A DNA stretch of 64,000 nt, taken from Paludibacteraceae bacterium. Its GTDB lineage: Bacteria; Bacteroidota; Bacteroidia; Bacteroidales; Paludibacteraceae. Location: NCBI GenBank assembly GCA_024401475.1, contig JAKSKZ010000009.1:1-64000 (forward strand), given 5' to 3'. Shown one piece after another: positions 8,240-16,848 of the stretch. The notes beneath the pieces were generated by a model. The model saw nothing but the letters and a program-made list of their open reading frames with translations, made no database searches and was not told where the DNA came from. Numbering within the stretch: position 1 is the first letter of the stretch; every line of letters begins with the position of its first letter. Position numbers and translations under genes: made by a program.

Positions 8240-8853
8240 GGTTGCCAATTCTTCTTTTTCTTCTATTTCTATTCATTTCTATTTATTCTCAAGAAAATAG
8301 TGTGAAATATGAAATATATGTCAAATGTTGTATGGGAGATATAAGAGCTAACGACCATAACGTGTCGTTTAATGTTTATAAAGGCAGTATCTATATGGGA
8401 TACTTTGATAAGACTCCTATCGTTTTCCCCGATACAGGTTGGTACAGCTTTTACACAGACGACCCCATTGAGCAAGACTCATTTATTCGTTATTTTGGCT
8501 GTTATGAAATTTATCGTGATACCTTTTTGACGGATATTGATATATATGAGACAATGATATGGGACAAAAAAAAGAAAAAATATAAAACTGGAGTATGGAT
8601 GTGTGATGGTTGTATTATGGATGGACAACTAATTGGATATTATTATCGTCCCAAGAGATTAAGATGGGAAGGAAAGTATAAAGAAGGAACAGAAATATGG
8701 TATAAGGAATATGATGAAAATGGCAATTTAATTCTCTACAGAAAAAGATCATTCGCAGGGAAAGAAAAGGTGGTTTATGATAAGCGATGGGAATATTGGA
8801 GAAAGAAAGACAAAGAGAAATTAAATTCTCAAGGTGCTGAATATACTCCATAA
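8236..8853 (+). CDS. Putative immunity protein with MORN-like C-terminus, signal peptide
   Basis: 205 residues, ATGA overlap with the JAB toxin. Signal peptide (LPILLFLLFLFISIYSQ). Conserved IYVKCCMG near the mature N-terminus and a C-terminal part RWEGKYKEGTEIWYKEYDEN that looks like one or two MORN-type turns. It is clearly paralogous to the gene at 27978, which has IYIKCCMGNV and EWEGLYKNGVRLWYKTYDD. The same 30-base segment follows both genes, so they descend from one cassette. Confidence 0.68.
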   Translation: MRLPILLFLLFLFISIYSQENSVKYEIYVKCCMGDIRANDHNVSFNVYKGSIYMGYFDKTPIVFPDTGWYSFYTDDPIEQDSFIRYFGCYEIYRDTFLTDIDIYETMIWDKKKKKYKTGVWMCDGCIMDGQLIGYYYRPKRLRWEGKYKEGTEIWYKEYDENGNLILYRKRSFAGKEKVVYDKRWEYWRKKDKEKLNSQGAEYTP

Positions 8854-9018
8854 TCTCAAGTTTTTCATTTTTTCGTTTACCATCAAATAGATACTAAAAT
8901 TCATGCTTGGAAGTATTTTAGAGGTTATTCAGGTATGAATAATTTTGGAACATACGATGATTATACGTTTGGATCTATCGGAAAGTATTTACTTCCATAT
9001 TTTTTTGAAATAAAATGA
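8854..9018 (+). pseudogene. Toxin C-terminal tail, core and domain lost
   Basis: Open frame without a start, reading HQIDTKIHAWKYFRGYSG and TFGSIGKYLLPYFF before TGA 9016-9018, which overlaps the next ATG by 4 bases. This is the signature of a toxin end. Its first bases (cgtttaccatcaaatagata) recur at 28599 behind the paralogous immunity gene, where the tail is cut off by a type A boundary repeat. Confidence 0.6.
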
Positions 9019-9467
9019 GGGGCATATTGTTAATCTTTATTGTGTTTTATTATATCGTTTCGTGTTCATCATCCATTTCAAAAATAGTCTGTTCCAATGA
9101 GGATCTGGTAACAGAAGTTCCAGAGGAGGCACCTAATCCTGATGTTTTTATAGGCAAATATCATGATTCAGAAGATGATTGTGCATATTATCAGTCGGTT
9201 AAGTATAATCCAATATTAGAAAACTTATGCACAAACGATTACCAACTGCATGTTTTTTTCACCATCCATATAGATACTATAATCAACGACACTATAGTAC
9301 CCGAAAGAATTGTTGTGGATGCAATTAGAGATCACGATGGCTCTGAAGTAGAAAGCAGAAGTTGTGAAGAGTATTTTTTATCTCAGCTATATAAAAAAAC
9401 ATATATATATAATTGTAAGTCAAAGAGAGTTCGCTTAAAATGTCGTACTATGGTAAAGGAGGGTTAA
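9015..9467 (+). CDS. Putative immunity lipoprotein
   Basis: 150 residues. Short hydrophobic signal ending in YYIVSCSSS, a good lipobox, so likely a periplasm-facing lipoprotein. Acidic mature region (EVPEEAPNPD). It starts in an ATGA overlap with the toxin tail, so it is the surviving half of a toxin-immunity pair. Confidence 0.62.
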   Translation: MRGILLIFIVFYYIVSCSSSISKIVCSNEDLVTEVPEEAPNPDVFIGKYHDSEDDCAYYQSVKYNPILENLCTNDYQLHVFFTIHIDTIINDTIVPERIVVDAIRDHDGSEVESRSCEEYFLSQLYKKTYIYNCKSKRVRLKCRTMVKEG

Positions 9468-9496
9468 CGCCAATGAAAAATACATTTGATGGTTAA

Positions 9497-9577
9497 TCTC
9501 CCTTCTTATTAGGCAATGCCAATTACAAGAAAGCAACAGAGGTTGCACCCTACAGTTTATTACGCATCACAAAATGA
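9497..9577 (+). pseudogene. Toxin C-terminal tail of ~26 codons
   Basis: After an in-frame stop at 9494 the frame reads GNANYKKATEVAPYSLLRIT and ends in TGA overlapping ATG 9574. Too short to classify; identified by frame and overlap, as for the other fossils. Confidence 0.45.
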
Positions 9578-10044
9578 AGAAGTTTTTTTTACTATTGGCA
9601 GTGACCTTACAAACATGTATCGTTTACCCGCAAAAAAGCGTAGTGCGATTGGACGATGACTGTATGCTGGATAATTCCATTTTGCTTACCGAAATTATTC
9701 AGGAATTAGACTCATCTTTCATCCGTACAATGTTTGAAGAAAACTGCAAAATGATCCTTACGGCAGAAGTAGATACAAACGGCATGATAATCAAAATAGA
9801 TGAGAAAAGCTCACTAATGCATTCAAACGTGATCTTCCCCTATGATTTTATACAAAGCATAGAGGATTATGCAAAATCAAAAAGCATAAGGTTTTCTGTT
9901 TGTTATCAATATGAGCCAGGGATGACATTGGACAAAATCAAGGCTAAATTTCCGCATAAGATTAGACTTGGTATTCCTAGTATGATTACTGGCAAGTATT
10001 ACAAATACTTGAAAGATAAAAACATATATTCTCACGAGTATTAA
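9574..10044 (+). CDS. Putative immunity protein with signal peptide
   Basis: 156 residues with a signal peptide (KKFFLLLAVTLQTCIVYPQ). The mature part LTAEVDTNGMIIKIDEKSS has a TonB-C-like strand pattern, which is weak evidence. ATGA overlap with a toxin tail. No recognised family. Confidence 0.6.
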   Translation: MKKFFLLLAVTLQTCIVYPQKSVVRLDDDCMLDNSILLTEIIQELDSSFIRTMFEENCKMILTAEVDTNGMIIKIDEKSSLMHSNVIFPYDFIQSIEDYAKSKSIRFSVCYQYEPGMTLDKIKAKFPHKIRLGIPSMITGKYYKYLKDKNIYSHEY

Positions 10045-10084
10045 CTCTAATCGTCGTATGGATTAAAAGGGTTTATCCTAATTA

Positions 10085-11065
10085 ATGATAGGAAAGTCCA
10101 ATATAGTAATTGCATTCCCTTTTGCCAGCCCCCATGTGGCTGACAACGGCGAAGCCGTGCCAAGCCGTAGGCTCTTAACGCGAAGTACATCCTACATCCC
10201 CTACGGAGAGGTCTTCGTGGAGGAGTCCTCAGCAGGATGGCAGTCACCCTACTATTTCAATTCTAAAGAACTCGATGAGGAGACTGGGCTATATTATTAT
10301 GGGGCAAGGTATTTGAACCCGACTGAGGCAAGATGGATGAGTGTGGATCCGATGTGGGAGAAGTATGCGGGAATGAGCCCGTATAATTATTGTGCGGGGA
10401 ATCCGGTGAAGTTTGTGGATGTGGATGGAAATAGAATTGTCGTTTATTCAAGAGACGATAATAATGAAGCCATTCAGTACCATTTTGAAACTGGAAATGA
10501 CGGGAAAGGAGCCTTTTATGATAAGGATGGCAATGTATATAATAAGAATGAGGATTTTATTCTAAAACTTTCAGACGCATTGAATACTCTCAATGAAGGA
10601 GAAACAGGAAAGTCATTAGTACGAGATTTAGAAGGTAGAATAGAAGATGTTACTATTTTAAGATCAAGACATAATTTAGCAAGTAAAACGGTTGTTCTTT
10701 GGAATCCTGAGTCTAGAACTCTTCTTGAATGTAAAGATATTTCAGGAAATGATGAAAGACCTTCTTATATAGGATTAGCACATGAGATGGCACATGTGCA
10801 AGATTATTTAAAAGGAACTTTGGATGGTAGTAAATGGTATTGTAATGCAAATGGTAAAACAATACCTATATCCGAACAATATGCAACATTTATAGAGAAT
10901 AAAATTCGAGACGAACATAAAATTCCATTGCGTCCTTTTTATAATGAAAAAGATGATCCTGAGTCGAGTTTGATTAAATTTAATGATAATGGTTCTATTT
11001 CATCAAGATTTTATAATCATACGTTTAAGCAAACAAAAGAGTATGGGAAAGTTAGATTTTATTAA
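10085..11065 (+). CDS. Type A Rhs tip with M91/NleD-like zinc peptidase toxin
   Basis: 326 codons; the real module begins at the boundary repeat (10120). Core to NPVKFVDVDG, then ~210 residues of toxin with YIGLAHEMAHVQDYLKG (HExxH zincin site) and EQYATFIENKIRDEHKIPLR, the downstream Glu/Asn/Arg block I associate with peptidase M91 (NleD-like). It ends YNHTFKQTKEYGKVRFY; nearly the same ending survives alone at 19692 and 24465. The immunity gene starts 23 bases before the stop. Confidence 0.78.
   Translation: MIGKSNIVIAFPFASPHVADNGEAVPSRRLLTRSTSYIPYGEVFVEESSAGWQSPYYFNSKELDEETGLYYYGARYLNPTEARWMSVDPMWEKYAGMSPYNYCAGNPVKFVDVDGNRIVVYSRDDNNEAIQYHFETGNDGKGAFYDKDGNVYNKNEDFILKLSDALNTLNEGETGKSLVRDLEGRIEDVTILRSRHNLASKTVVLWNPESRTLLECKDISGNDERPSYIGLAHEMAHVQDYLKGTLDGSKWYCNANGKTIPISEQYATFIENKIRDEHKIPLRPFYNEKDDPESSLIKFNDNGSISSRFYNHTFKQTKEYGKVRFY
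10120..10164 (+). repeat. Type A cassette boundary repeat, copy 3
   Basis: ttttgccagcccccatgtgg... identical in form to copy 1 over most of its length. Confidence 0.85.
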
Positions 11066-11663
11066 AAAGACGGTTATTTGTTTGGTGTCGCTTTTTATAT
11101 CATTAGATTCATCCGCATGTGAAAAAAATATTTTATTTAGAGTTCAAAAAAAAATAGAAAGAACTTTAACAAAAGATGTGAATAAAATTTACTGGGAAGA
11201 CTCAGAATTGAAAATCTTAAGAGACTCGGAATGGTGGAAAAAATTTCATTGTTCTGAAAAAGATACACTTTATGTCCGTATAACTACAAACGACGAGTCG
11301 TTTAACTATATTGAAATATTTACGAAGGAAAAGTGCTTGTATTACATTGATGACAATAAAGATTTCTTTTTGATGGAAAACATGTCAGAATATGAAGAAT
11401 TTAGAAGAGATTTGTACATGTTATGGGACAAGAACCTATTTAAACGTATTGAAACTACATATAATTGTAAAATAGAATGTGTATATGAGGTTGTGTTCCG
11501 TTTCCTATTTTTAGAAGATAAAACGACAGAAATGGATTATTGTAAATTGATAGGAGTGGATTCTCCTCTTCTTGAATATTGGTTTTTTAAATCAAAATAT
11601 TTAGATAACCAAAATGAACTTGACATAGAAAACTTTTTGAATTATTTGAGATTTCCTAAATGA
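11043..11663 (+). CDS. Putative immunity protein of the M91-like toxin, exported
   Basis: 206 residues from ATG 11043 (MGKLDFIKKTV); an earlier in-frame ATG at 10983 lies within the toxin and is rejected. Hydrophobic signal ending LDSSACEK, possibly a lipobox. Conserved YWEDSELKIL, SEWWKKF and WDKNLFKRIE are shared with the twin genes at 19735 and 24508, so this is one immunity family with matching toxin tails. Confidence 0.68.
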   Translation: MGKLDFIKKTVICLVSLFISLDSSACEKNILFRVQKKIERTLTKDVNKIYWEDSELKILRDSEWWKKFHCSEKDTLYVRITTNDESFNYIEIFTKEKCLYYIDDNKDFFLMENMSEYEEFRRDLYMLWDKNLFKRIETTYNCKIECVYEVVFRFLFLEDKTTEMDYCKLIGVDSPLLEYWFFKSKYLDNQNELDIENFLNYLRFPK

Positions 11664-11674
11664 ATTTTTCTTCG

Positions 11675-11815
11675 TTCTGGCTGCTGTTGCTTATAACTTC
11701 AAAAGAGCCATGAAGGTTCTTTTGCTCTTACTCAAAACAATACTTGGAACTGCTGAAATGTGTTTTGAAATTCGCTTTCCGGAAAATAAGTTAGCTTTTT
11801 AAGGGCTGACTAAAT
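11675..11815 (+). mobile_element. IS5-like transposase 3' end remnant
   Basis: Encodes LAAVAYNFKRAMKVLLLLLK to a stop at 11802, then aagggctgacta, probably the IS terminus. It is almost identical to the reverse complement of 32351-32490. Everything upstream in the IS is missing. It abuts the toxin tail at 11813, so the IS, or a recombination through it, removed most of that toxin. Confidence 0.8.
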
Positions 11816-11902
11816 GGTAAAACAAAACCAATATTTAATAACCCTCAAAAAATCGCCCAAAAATATGAACGCAAATGGTTGGAAACACAACAAGACAATT
11901 AA
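11813..11902 (+). pseudogene. Toxin C-terminal tail beside an IS remnant
   Basis: Frame NGKTKPIFNNPQKIAQKYER and on to a stop at 11902. A homologous tail, NGETKPIFRNPQKVIEKYEK, occurs at 26338 and is likewise next to a truncated IS of another family. The immunity gene starts 38 bases before the stop. Confidence 0.7.
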
Positions 11903-12416
11903 GACGTTTTTCGTGGTTTTATTGTCAGTTATGAGTGACGGCGAAATTATATGCCAAAGTAAAACTGACGTAGAGGTTATAGAGCCTTGTAGTTCATTTT
12001 CTGGATTAACCCCCAAAGAGAAAGAAAAAGTAAAACATGACATAATTACAAAAGGAGGAAGGGATTCATATAGAGAATTAAGGATTAGGGGAAACCAAGA
12101 CGAGTATTTATATTACTCGATTTTGATGGCTCAAAAATATAAGTTGCCATCTGCTTTTTTTGATGTATATGATGCCATAACGAAAATGTATGATAAACAT
12201 CATATCTCAATGGATTTGCAAACTTGGAATTATGTTTACTCGTATTTGGAAATGGGAACTCAATTCAATTGTTGGGAGTGCTCTGCTGCCTTAGAACATT
12301 TATATTTAACAGGCAACGAATTCGTTTCAATTGATTCAACTAAAGCATTATACTATAAAGAGAAACGACACTCCATTTCAAATGGAATAAAAAAGAAGTC
12401 CTCTCTTGAAAAATAG
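11865..12416 (+). CDS. Putative immunity protein, exported (family shared with 26431)
   Basis: 183 residues from ATG 11865; the longer frame from 11814 reads through the toxin tail and is less likely. N-terminal hydrophobic segment TIKTFFVVLLSVMS. The region YYSILMAQKYKLPSAFFDVY matches YSIIMACKYNYPRAYFDVYD in the gene at 26431, with TWNYVYSYLEMG against TWHIAFQFLKKG further on; the helical pattern could be Sel1-like. Paired with the tail family NGxTKPIFxNPQK at both sites. Confidence 0.65.
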   Translation: MNANGWKHNKTIKTFFVVLLSVMSDGEIICQSKTDVEVIEPCSSFSGLTPKEKEKVKHDIITKGGRDSYRELRIRGNQDEYLYYSILMAQKYKLPSAFFDVYDAITKMYDKHHISMDLQTWNYVYSYLEMGTQFNCWECSAALEHLYLTGNEFVSIDSTKALYYKEKRHSISNGIKKKSSLEK

Positions 12417-12442
12417 TATGGCTACACTGTTAATTAGAATTA

Positions 12443-12489
12443 TTTTGCCAATTACACCCATGTGACTGACAACGGCGAAGCCGTGCCAG
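12443..12489 (+). repeat. Type A cassette boundary repeat, copy 4 (variant)
   Basis: ttttgccaattacacccatgtgactgac: an altered centre (aattaca for gcc) and gactgac for ggctgac, otherwise as other copies. Confidence 0.75.
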
Positions 12490-13403
12490 GAGGCTGGCTC
12501 TTATCGCGAAGTACATCCTACATCCCTTACGGCGAGGTCTTCGTGGAGGAGTCCTCAGCAGGTTGGCAGTCTCCTTACTACTTCAACTCCAAGGAGCTTG
12601 ATGAGGAGACGGGACTATATTATTATGGAGCAAGGTATTTGAATCCGACTGAGGCAAGGTGGTTGAGCGTCGATCCGATGTTTGAGAAGTATGTTGGTGA
12701 ATCCCCATATAACTTTTGTGCTAATAATCCTTTAAGATATAAGGATGTAGATGGGCAAGCACACTATGTTACTGACGAAAATGGCATTACTTTCATGTAT
12801 GAAAACAATCATTTTTTTTAGTATGACTATGAACAGAAAACTAATGTGCTTTTGGATGAATCACAATGGTCCCCTTTTTTATCAGATATAGCACAAAGTT
12901 TTATTGAAATGCAAAAAGTTCAAGCGGGCAAAGAATTGTTTGATTATTTTTCTGAAAATAAAAATAATCTTCACATTTTTAGTAGTACGGATTTCCCTGA
13001 TGACTTTGGAAATGCTGGCATAGATAAAGCGGGAGTTAATATTTACATAAATACGAATGGAAATAGTTTAATCCCCACTACCCAAGGTTACGATTTGGAA
13101 AATTCTCCACTTTGGATTAATTTAGCCCATGAGATGGCTCATAGAAGAGACTATATTCAAAGAGGCAGAAGAGCTTGCAATGCAAATACTTTTTATGGCC
13201 TACCAGATACAGAAAGAGTTGCTTGTCATTGGGAAAATGTCATGAGAGGACAAAGCGGATTACCATTAAGGACATGTTATAATTCGATGGACAATCCTCT
13301 TCTTTTAGAAATTTTAGGAGAAGGAAGTATTCCCAACTGGAGTAATTTTTCAAGATTCTTTTCAATTGTAGAAAACGGTCTTTTTAAACCCTACAAATAT
13401 TGA
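12462..13403 (+). pseudogene. Type A Rhs tip with M91-like zinc peptidase, split by an amber codon
   Basis: Core to ESPYNFCANNPLRYKDVDG, then the toxin. The frame is broken by TAG at 12819-12821, after a run of eight T, and continues in the same frame as YDYEQKTNVLLDESQWSPF through WINLAHEMAHRRDYIQRG (HExxH) and ENVMRGQSGLPLRTCY to 13403. This is therefore a nonsense change, not a frameshift. The zincin domain resembles the toxins at 10085 and 14062. Without suppression only the peptidase half from an internal GTG (12846) could be made. Confidence 0.78.
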
Positions 13404-13407
13404 CACC

Positions 13408-14058
13408 ATGAGATATTTGATGCTGTTTCTTTTTCTTATGAAAATATTCGACACGCATTGTACCCCCTTCCTTCGAATGGGAAAGTCTGATATTACTGAA
13501 CCAATTGAGATGTTTTCTCTTTTAGATAAGTTCAGAATACAAAATTTAGAAAGAAAGCAGATAACCATTAATTGGGATTCTAAGGAATGGCTTATAAAGC
13601 AATCAAACAAAGAAATATATCGAATAGAAGAAGACTCAATATTTATTGTGGAATTTTATTCAAGTACACAAATTGATAATAGTGATTTCCCTATTCGTGT
13701 TATATCAACAAAGGAAGATTCTTTCTTAATTATCAAGAATCATAAATCGTTTTTCGCACTAAAAGATGAAAGTATATTTTGGAAAGAGGTTAATAGATAT
13801 TTAGCTGAAGATGATTTGACATTGTTTGATGAATTGCAAGATAAATATGGACATGACAGTTCTAATATTTTCATATTCTCTTTACTTCATATAGAAGGGA
13901 ATTTAGTTATAAAAAAAGAATGGAAAATGGATATGTTCGATTTGCATAGAAGAATTAAAGAATACTTTTATCTTAAAGAAAAGCAAGGGAATCCTCACTT
14001 GTTTAATGGTTGTATTGATTACTATATAAAAAATGAGGCCTCTCACATGACACAGTAA
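13408..14058 (+). CDS. Putative immunity protein for an M91-like toxin, exported
   Basis: 216 residues; starts four bases after the toxin stop. Signal-like N-terminus (RYLMLFLFLMKIF). The layout (INWDSKEW, then SFFALKDESIFWKEVNRYL and DLTLFDELQDKY) parallels the immunity gene at 11043, matching the relatedness of their toxins. Confidence 0.63.
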   Translation: MRYLMLFLFLMKIFDTHCTPFLRMGKSDITEPIEMFSLLDKFRIQNLERKQITINWDSKEWLIKQSNKEIYRIEEDSIFIVEFYSSTQIDNSDFPIRVISTKEDSFLIIKNHKSFFALKDESIFWKEVNRYLAEDDLTLFDELQDKYGHDSSNIFIFSLLHIEGNLVIKKEWKMDMFDLHRRIKEYFYLKEKQGNPHLFNGCIDYYIKNEASHMTQ

Positions 14059-14061
14059 TAG

Positions 14062-14556
14062 TTGATAGTACACAATGCAGCGAATCTTGCTTTTGTTGCA
14101 TATTTTATAGTTAAAATGATAATCTATTTTGCCAGCCCCCATGTGACTGACAACGGCGAAGCCGTGCCAGGAGGCAATTCAACTATGTCGTTTGGGTCTG
14201 GAGGCACTATATTTTGGGATGATAAATCAACGAATGGAGGATTGGACATAAATGGTATAATTTCGCGTCCCTCGTATATAGGGTTAGAGCATGAATTGGT
14301 GCATGCAAGCGACTCTAATCAAGGACTCCTTTATTTGCCTAAAGATTATTTTAATGCACAAACAAAAGAATCCTATATTGCTTCTTTTAATGGGTTATTG
14401 AAATCAGAATGGCGAGCGGTTTACCGAGAAAACATCATAAGAGGTCAAGCTGGAATTCCTTTACGATCTTATTATGGTTATGATATAACAACAGGAACCC
14501 CTCAACCCATCGCTCCTAAATTATTAAACATTGACAATACACCATTAAACTATTGA
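14062..14556 (+). CDS. Core-less M91-like zinc peptidase toxin
   Basis: The frame passes through the boundary repeat (SPHVTDNGEAVPGG) and goes straight into NSTMSFGSGGTIFWDD and RPSYIGLEHELVHASDSNQG (HExxH), then RENIIRGQAGIPLRSYYG, the M91-like block. About 90 core codons are absent, so this unit lacks the right-hand homology arm of the core. It could be a deletion product, or a sign that the boundary itself is the exchange point. It ends in an ATGA overlap. Confidence 0.7.
   Translation: MIVHNAANLAFVAYFIVKMIIYFASPHVTDNGEAVPGGNSTMSFGSGGTIFWDDKSTNGGLDINGIISRPSYIGLEHELVHASDSNQGLLYLPKDYFNAQTKESYIASFNGLLKSEWRAVYRENIIRGQAGIPLRSYYGYDITTGTPQPIAPKLLNIDNTPLNY
14127..14170 (+). repeat. Type A cassette boundary repeat, copy 5
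   Basis: tttgccagcccccatgtgactgac...; here the repeat is joined directly to a toxin domain with no Rhs core between. Confidence 0.85.
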
Positions 14557-15038
14557 TGATAATGAGATATGTATTAATGCTTATATTATTTTTTATTAGC
14601 AATTATGCACATTCACAAACTACATACATTAAGACAAATTGTTATGAGGGTTATATATTTCCCAAAGAACATGCCATTTGGGGAATCCCTCCTGAAAATA
14701 ATCGCTATACCCTCAATGCCTATGAAATTATTCAGGCGGAAAAAATATTGGCTGATAGCATAAATTCAAATCGTTTAGTGCAAAAGCAAGTTCAATGGAA
14801 TGAATGTCCTATCAACAAGAAAACTCTTAAAAAATATATTCGACAATACATAGGTTACAAAAACGAAAGAGGAGAAATAGTGATATCCATTAATCTTTAT
14901 AAGAACAAAAAAATAAGTAAAGAGATGTATATGGAGGATATTATATTCATATCGGACGGGGAATTCAATTATTGGAGTTTGCTTATTAATATATCAACAA
15001 AACAACTATCTGATATGAGGATAAATGGAGTTGGGTAA
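14553..15038 (+). CDS. Putative immunity protein with signal peptide
   Basis: 161 residues. ATG 14553 gives the recurrent ATGA overlap; ATG 14562 is an alternative. Signal peptide (RYVLMLILFFISNYAHSQ). Mature part with KTNCYEGYIFPKEHA; no family recognised. Pairs with the core-less M91-like toxin. Confidence 0.6.
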   Translation: MMIMRYVLMLILFFISNYAHSQTTYIKTNCYEGYIFPKEHAIWGIPPENNRYTLNAYEIIQAEKILADSINSNRLVQKQVQWNECPINKKTLKKYIRQYIGYKNERGEIVISINLYKNKKISKEMYMEDIIFISDGEFNYWSLLINISTKQLSDMRINGVG

Positions 15039-15102
15039 TAGAGTGTTCGTGTTCATATTGGATTTGTAGCGATTAATAACTTTTTAATTTCCATTTACAA
15101 AA

Positions 15103-15146
15103 TTCTGCCAGCCCCCTGTGACTGACAACGGCGAAGCCGTGCCAAG
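15103..15146 (+). repeat. Type A cassette boundary repeat, copy 6
   Basis: ttctgccagccccctgtgactgac..., with small changes (tct for ttt, one base lost before tgtg). Confidence 0.82.
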
Positions 15147-16071
15147 CCGTAGGCTCTTAACGCGAAGTACATCCTACATCCCTTATGGCGAAGTCTTCGT
15201 GGAGGAGTCCTCAGCAGGTTGGCAGTCACCCTACTATTTCAATTCTAAAGAACTTGATGAGGAGACAGGGCTATATTATTATGGGGCAAGGTATTGGAAT
15301 CTGACTGAGGCAAGATGGTTGAGTGTGGATCCGATGTGGGAGAAGTATGCGGGAATGAGCCCGTATAATTATTGTGCGGGTAATCCGGTGAAGTTGGTGG
15401 ATGTGGATGGAAGGGATTGTTATATTTTTAATGAAGACTTAACTTTTAATAGTGTACAATCTAAGAACGGGCATCATTATGGGTATATTAAAGGAAAGGA
15501 TATAACTTTTAATTTTGCAGATCCGGTGAACGATCCCGAACTGGTAAATACATCAAATTTTCAAGGTCTTATATTTCATAGTGACGAAGAAATTGATAAT
15601 GCATTGTCGATTTCTGGAGCAAAAGACATTCATTTATCTTCTTATAAGTATGCTTTAGATGAGTCAAATGCAAATAATATTAACGGTGAAGGAAAATTAG
15701 ATTTCGTTATCACGGCTGATATGGGTCTTGGTTATGAAGGTATTCCTGCAGATTATCTATATCTGACATATTCTGAAAATGTTGGTTATCTAGCTCATAA
15801 CAATTATAATTTTGGCAACTTTCTATGGGGTGCTGCCATGAATTGCCTTGATATTCCATTAGATGAAGCTGTTATAGCCGCACATGGAAATAATTATTAT
15901 AACGATCCAGTGTCAAAAGGAAAACTTGATTCTCCAGATGATCAAAGGTCAATAAGGGCTGGATATAAATGGGTTAGCGATCATAGTTTTGGAAGTTCTT
16001 TACGCAACATTGTTGATGATAATCGTTTTATTACTGGAACTAAAATATCAGAAATCTTATGGGGAAAATAA
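15118..16071 (+). CDS. Type A Rhs tip with polymorphic toxin type 44 domain
   Basis: 317 codons: intact core to NPVKLVDVDGRD, then ~215 residues. The toxin has ITFNFADPVNDPE, AHNNYNFGNFLWGAAM and KLDSPDDQRSIRAG, the pattern I associate with bacterial toxin 44 (Ntox44). Its biochemical activity is not certain; the exported immunity partner suggests a target in the envelope. A homologous toxin lies at 18654 and a C-terminal copy at 23673. The gap to the immunity gene is 15 bases. Confidence 0.75.
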   Translation: MTDNGEAVPSRRLLTRSTSYIPYGEVFVEESSAGWQSPYYFNSKELDEETGLYYYGARYWNLTEARWLSVDPMWEKYAGMSPYNYCAGNPVKLVDVDGRDCYIFNEDLTFNSVQSKNGHHYGYIKGKDITFNFADPVNDPELVNTSNFQGLIFHSDEEIDNALSISGAKDIHLSSYKYALDESNANNINGEGKLDFVITADMGLGYEGIPADYLYLTYSENVGYLAHNNYNFGNFLWGAAMNCLDIPLDEAVIAAHGNNYYNDPVSKGKLDSPDDQRSIRAGYKWVSDHSFGSSLRNIVDDNRFITGTKISEILWGK

Positions 16072-16086
16072 AATTTGACATAAGCA

Positions 16087-16599
16087 ATGTTTTGTTTTTT
16101 TATAATTGTTGTTTTGTCGTCTTGTGATTGCAAGACTAATATTGTAAAACAAAACCAATTAATCTCATATCAAGAGTTTTACAAGTATCTTGATGGAAAA
16201 GAAAAATGGCTAATTGACACACTATTTTTGAATGTTAGACATGTATGTTTAAGATACCCTCATACTTGTGTGTTTAGTTTTGAAAATAATACTTCAACAC
16301 ATATAAATTATTTAGTGTCAAAAAAAAACGATGGTATATACGTAAATAATTGTAAGTTAGATTCTATAGATCCTAATTATCATCTGTTTGCTAACGTTTC
16401 CGAAATCATTTGTTTATGCGAGAAATATCATGTAAGGCAGATAAATATTTGTCATAATCCTAGGGAACTAAATATACAAATAGAGCAGACGAACGATTCG
16501 ATTGTTTATATGAAATGTTCTGAAGAGAATAATTTTAGGAGTGCCCTTGATACTTCAAATACTGAACTACGTTGGGATGTTCATGTGCTAAAACCATAG
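16087..16599 (+). CDS. Putative immunity lipoprotein for toxin 44
   Basis: 170 residues. N-terminus FCFFIIVVLSSCDCK has a clear lipobox (LSSC). Late segment VSEIICLCEKYHVRQINI resembles VNVLDICNEFEVKNLSI of the gene at 19181, which follows the homologous type-44 toxin, so the two pairs are related on both sides. Confidence 0.65.
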   Translation: MFCFFIIVVLSSCDCKTNIVKQNQLISYQEFYKYLDGKEKWLIDTLFLNVRHVCLRYPHTCVFSFENNTSTHINYLVSKKNDGIYVNNCKLDSIDPNYHLFANVSEIICLCEKYHVRQINICHNPRELNIQIEQTNDSIVYMKCSEENNFRSALDTSNTELRWDVHVLKP

Positions 16600-16734
16600 T
16601 CTTCGTCCATCTGCTATATTTGAACATAGGAAATCGAAAAACTTTAGAATGCTTAAAGATGACAAAATGAATGGATTTGACATTAGCCAACCATTGCCTG
16701 GTTCAATAACCGTATCCACGGTATGAATTTTTGC

Positions 16735-16742
16735 TATCTTTG
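16735..16742 (+). promoter_or_regulatory. Possible Bacteroidetes -7 box (TATCTTTG)
   Basis: An exact TAnnTTTG match in the 250 bases between units, ~115 bases upstream of the type B core at 16849. No good -33 partner at 19-21 bases is visible. It may be a relic promoter of a former gene head. Confidence 0.35.
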
Positions 16743-16848
16743 CACCGTCGATTCAAAAGAAACGACAAGCGATCTTTAATAGAAAACACACTGACTGGAG
16801 TATTCCTACAAAGATGCGAACCAGTTCCCCCTTCAGGGGCTAGGGGGC

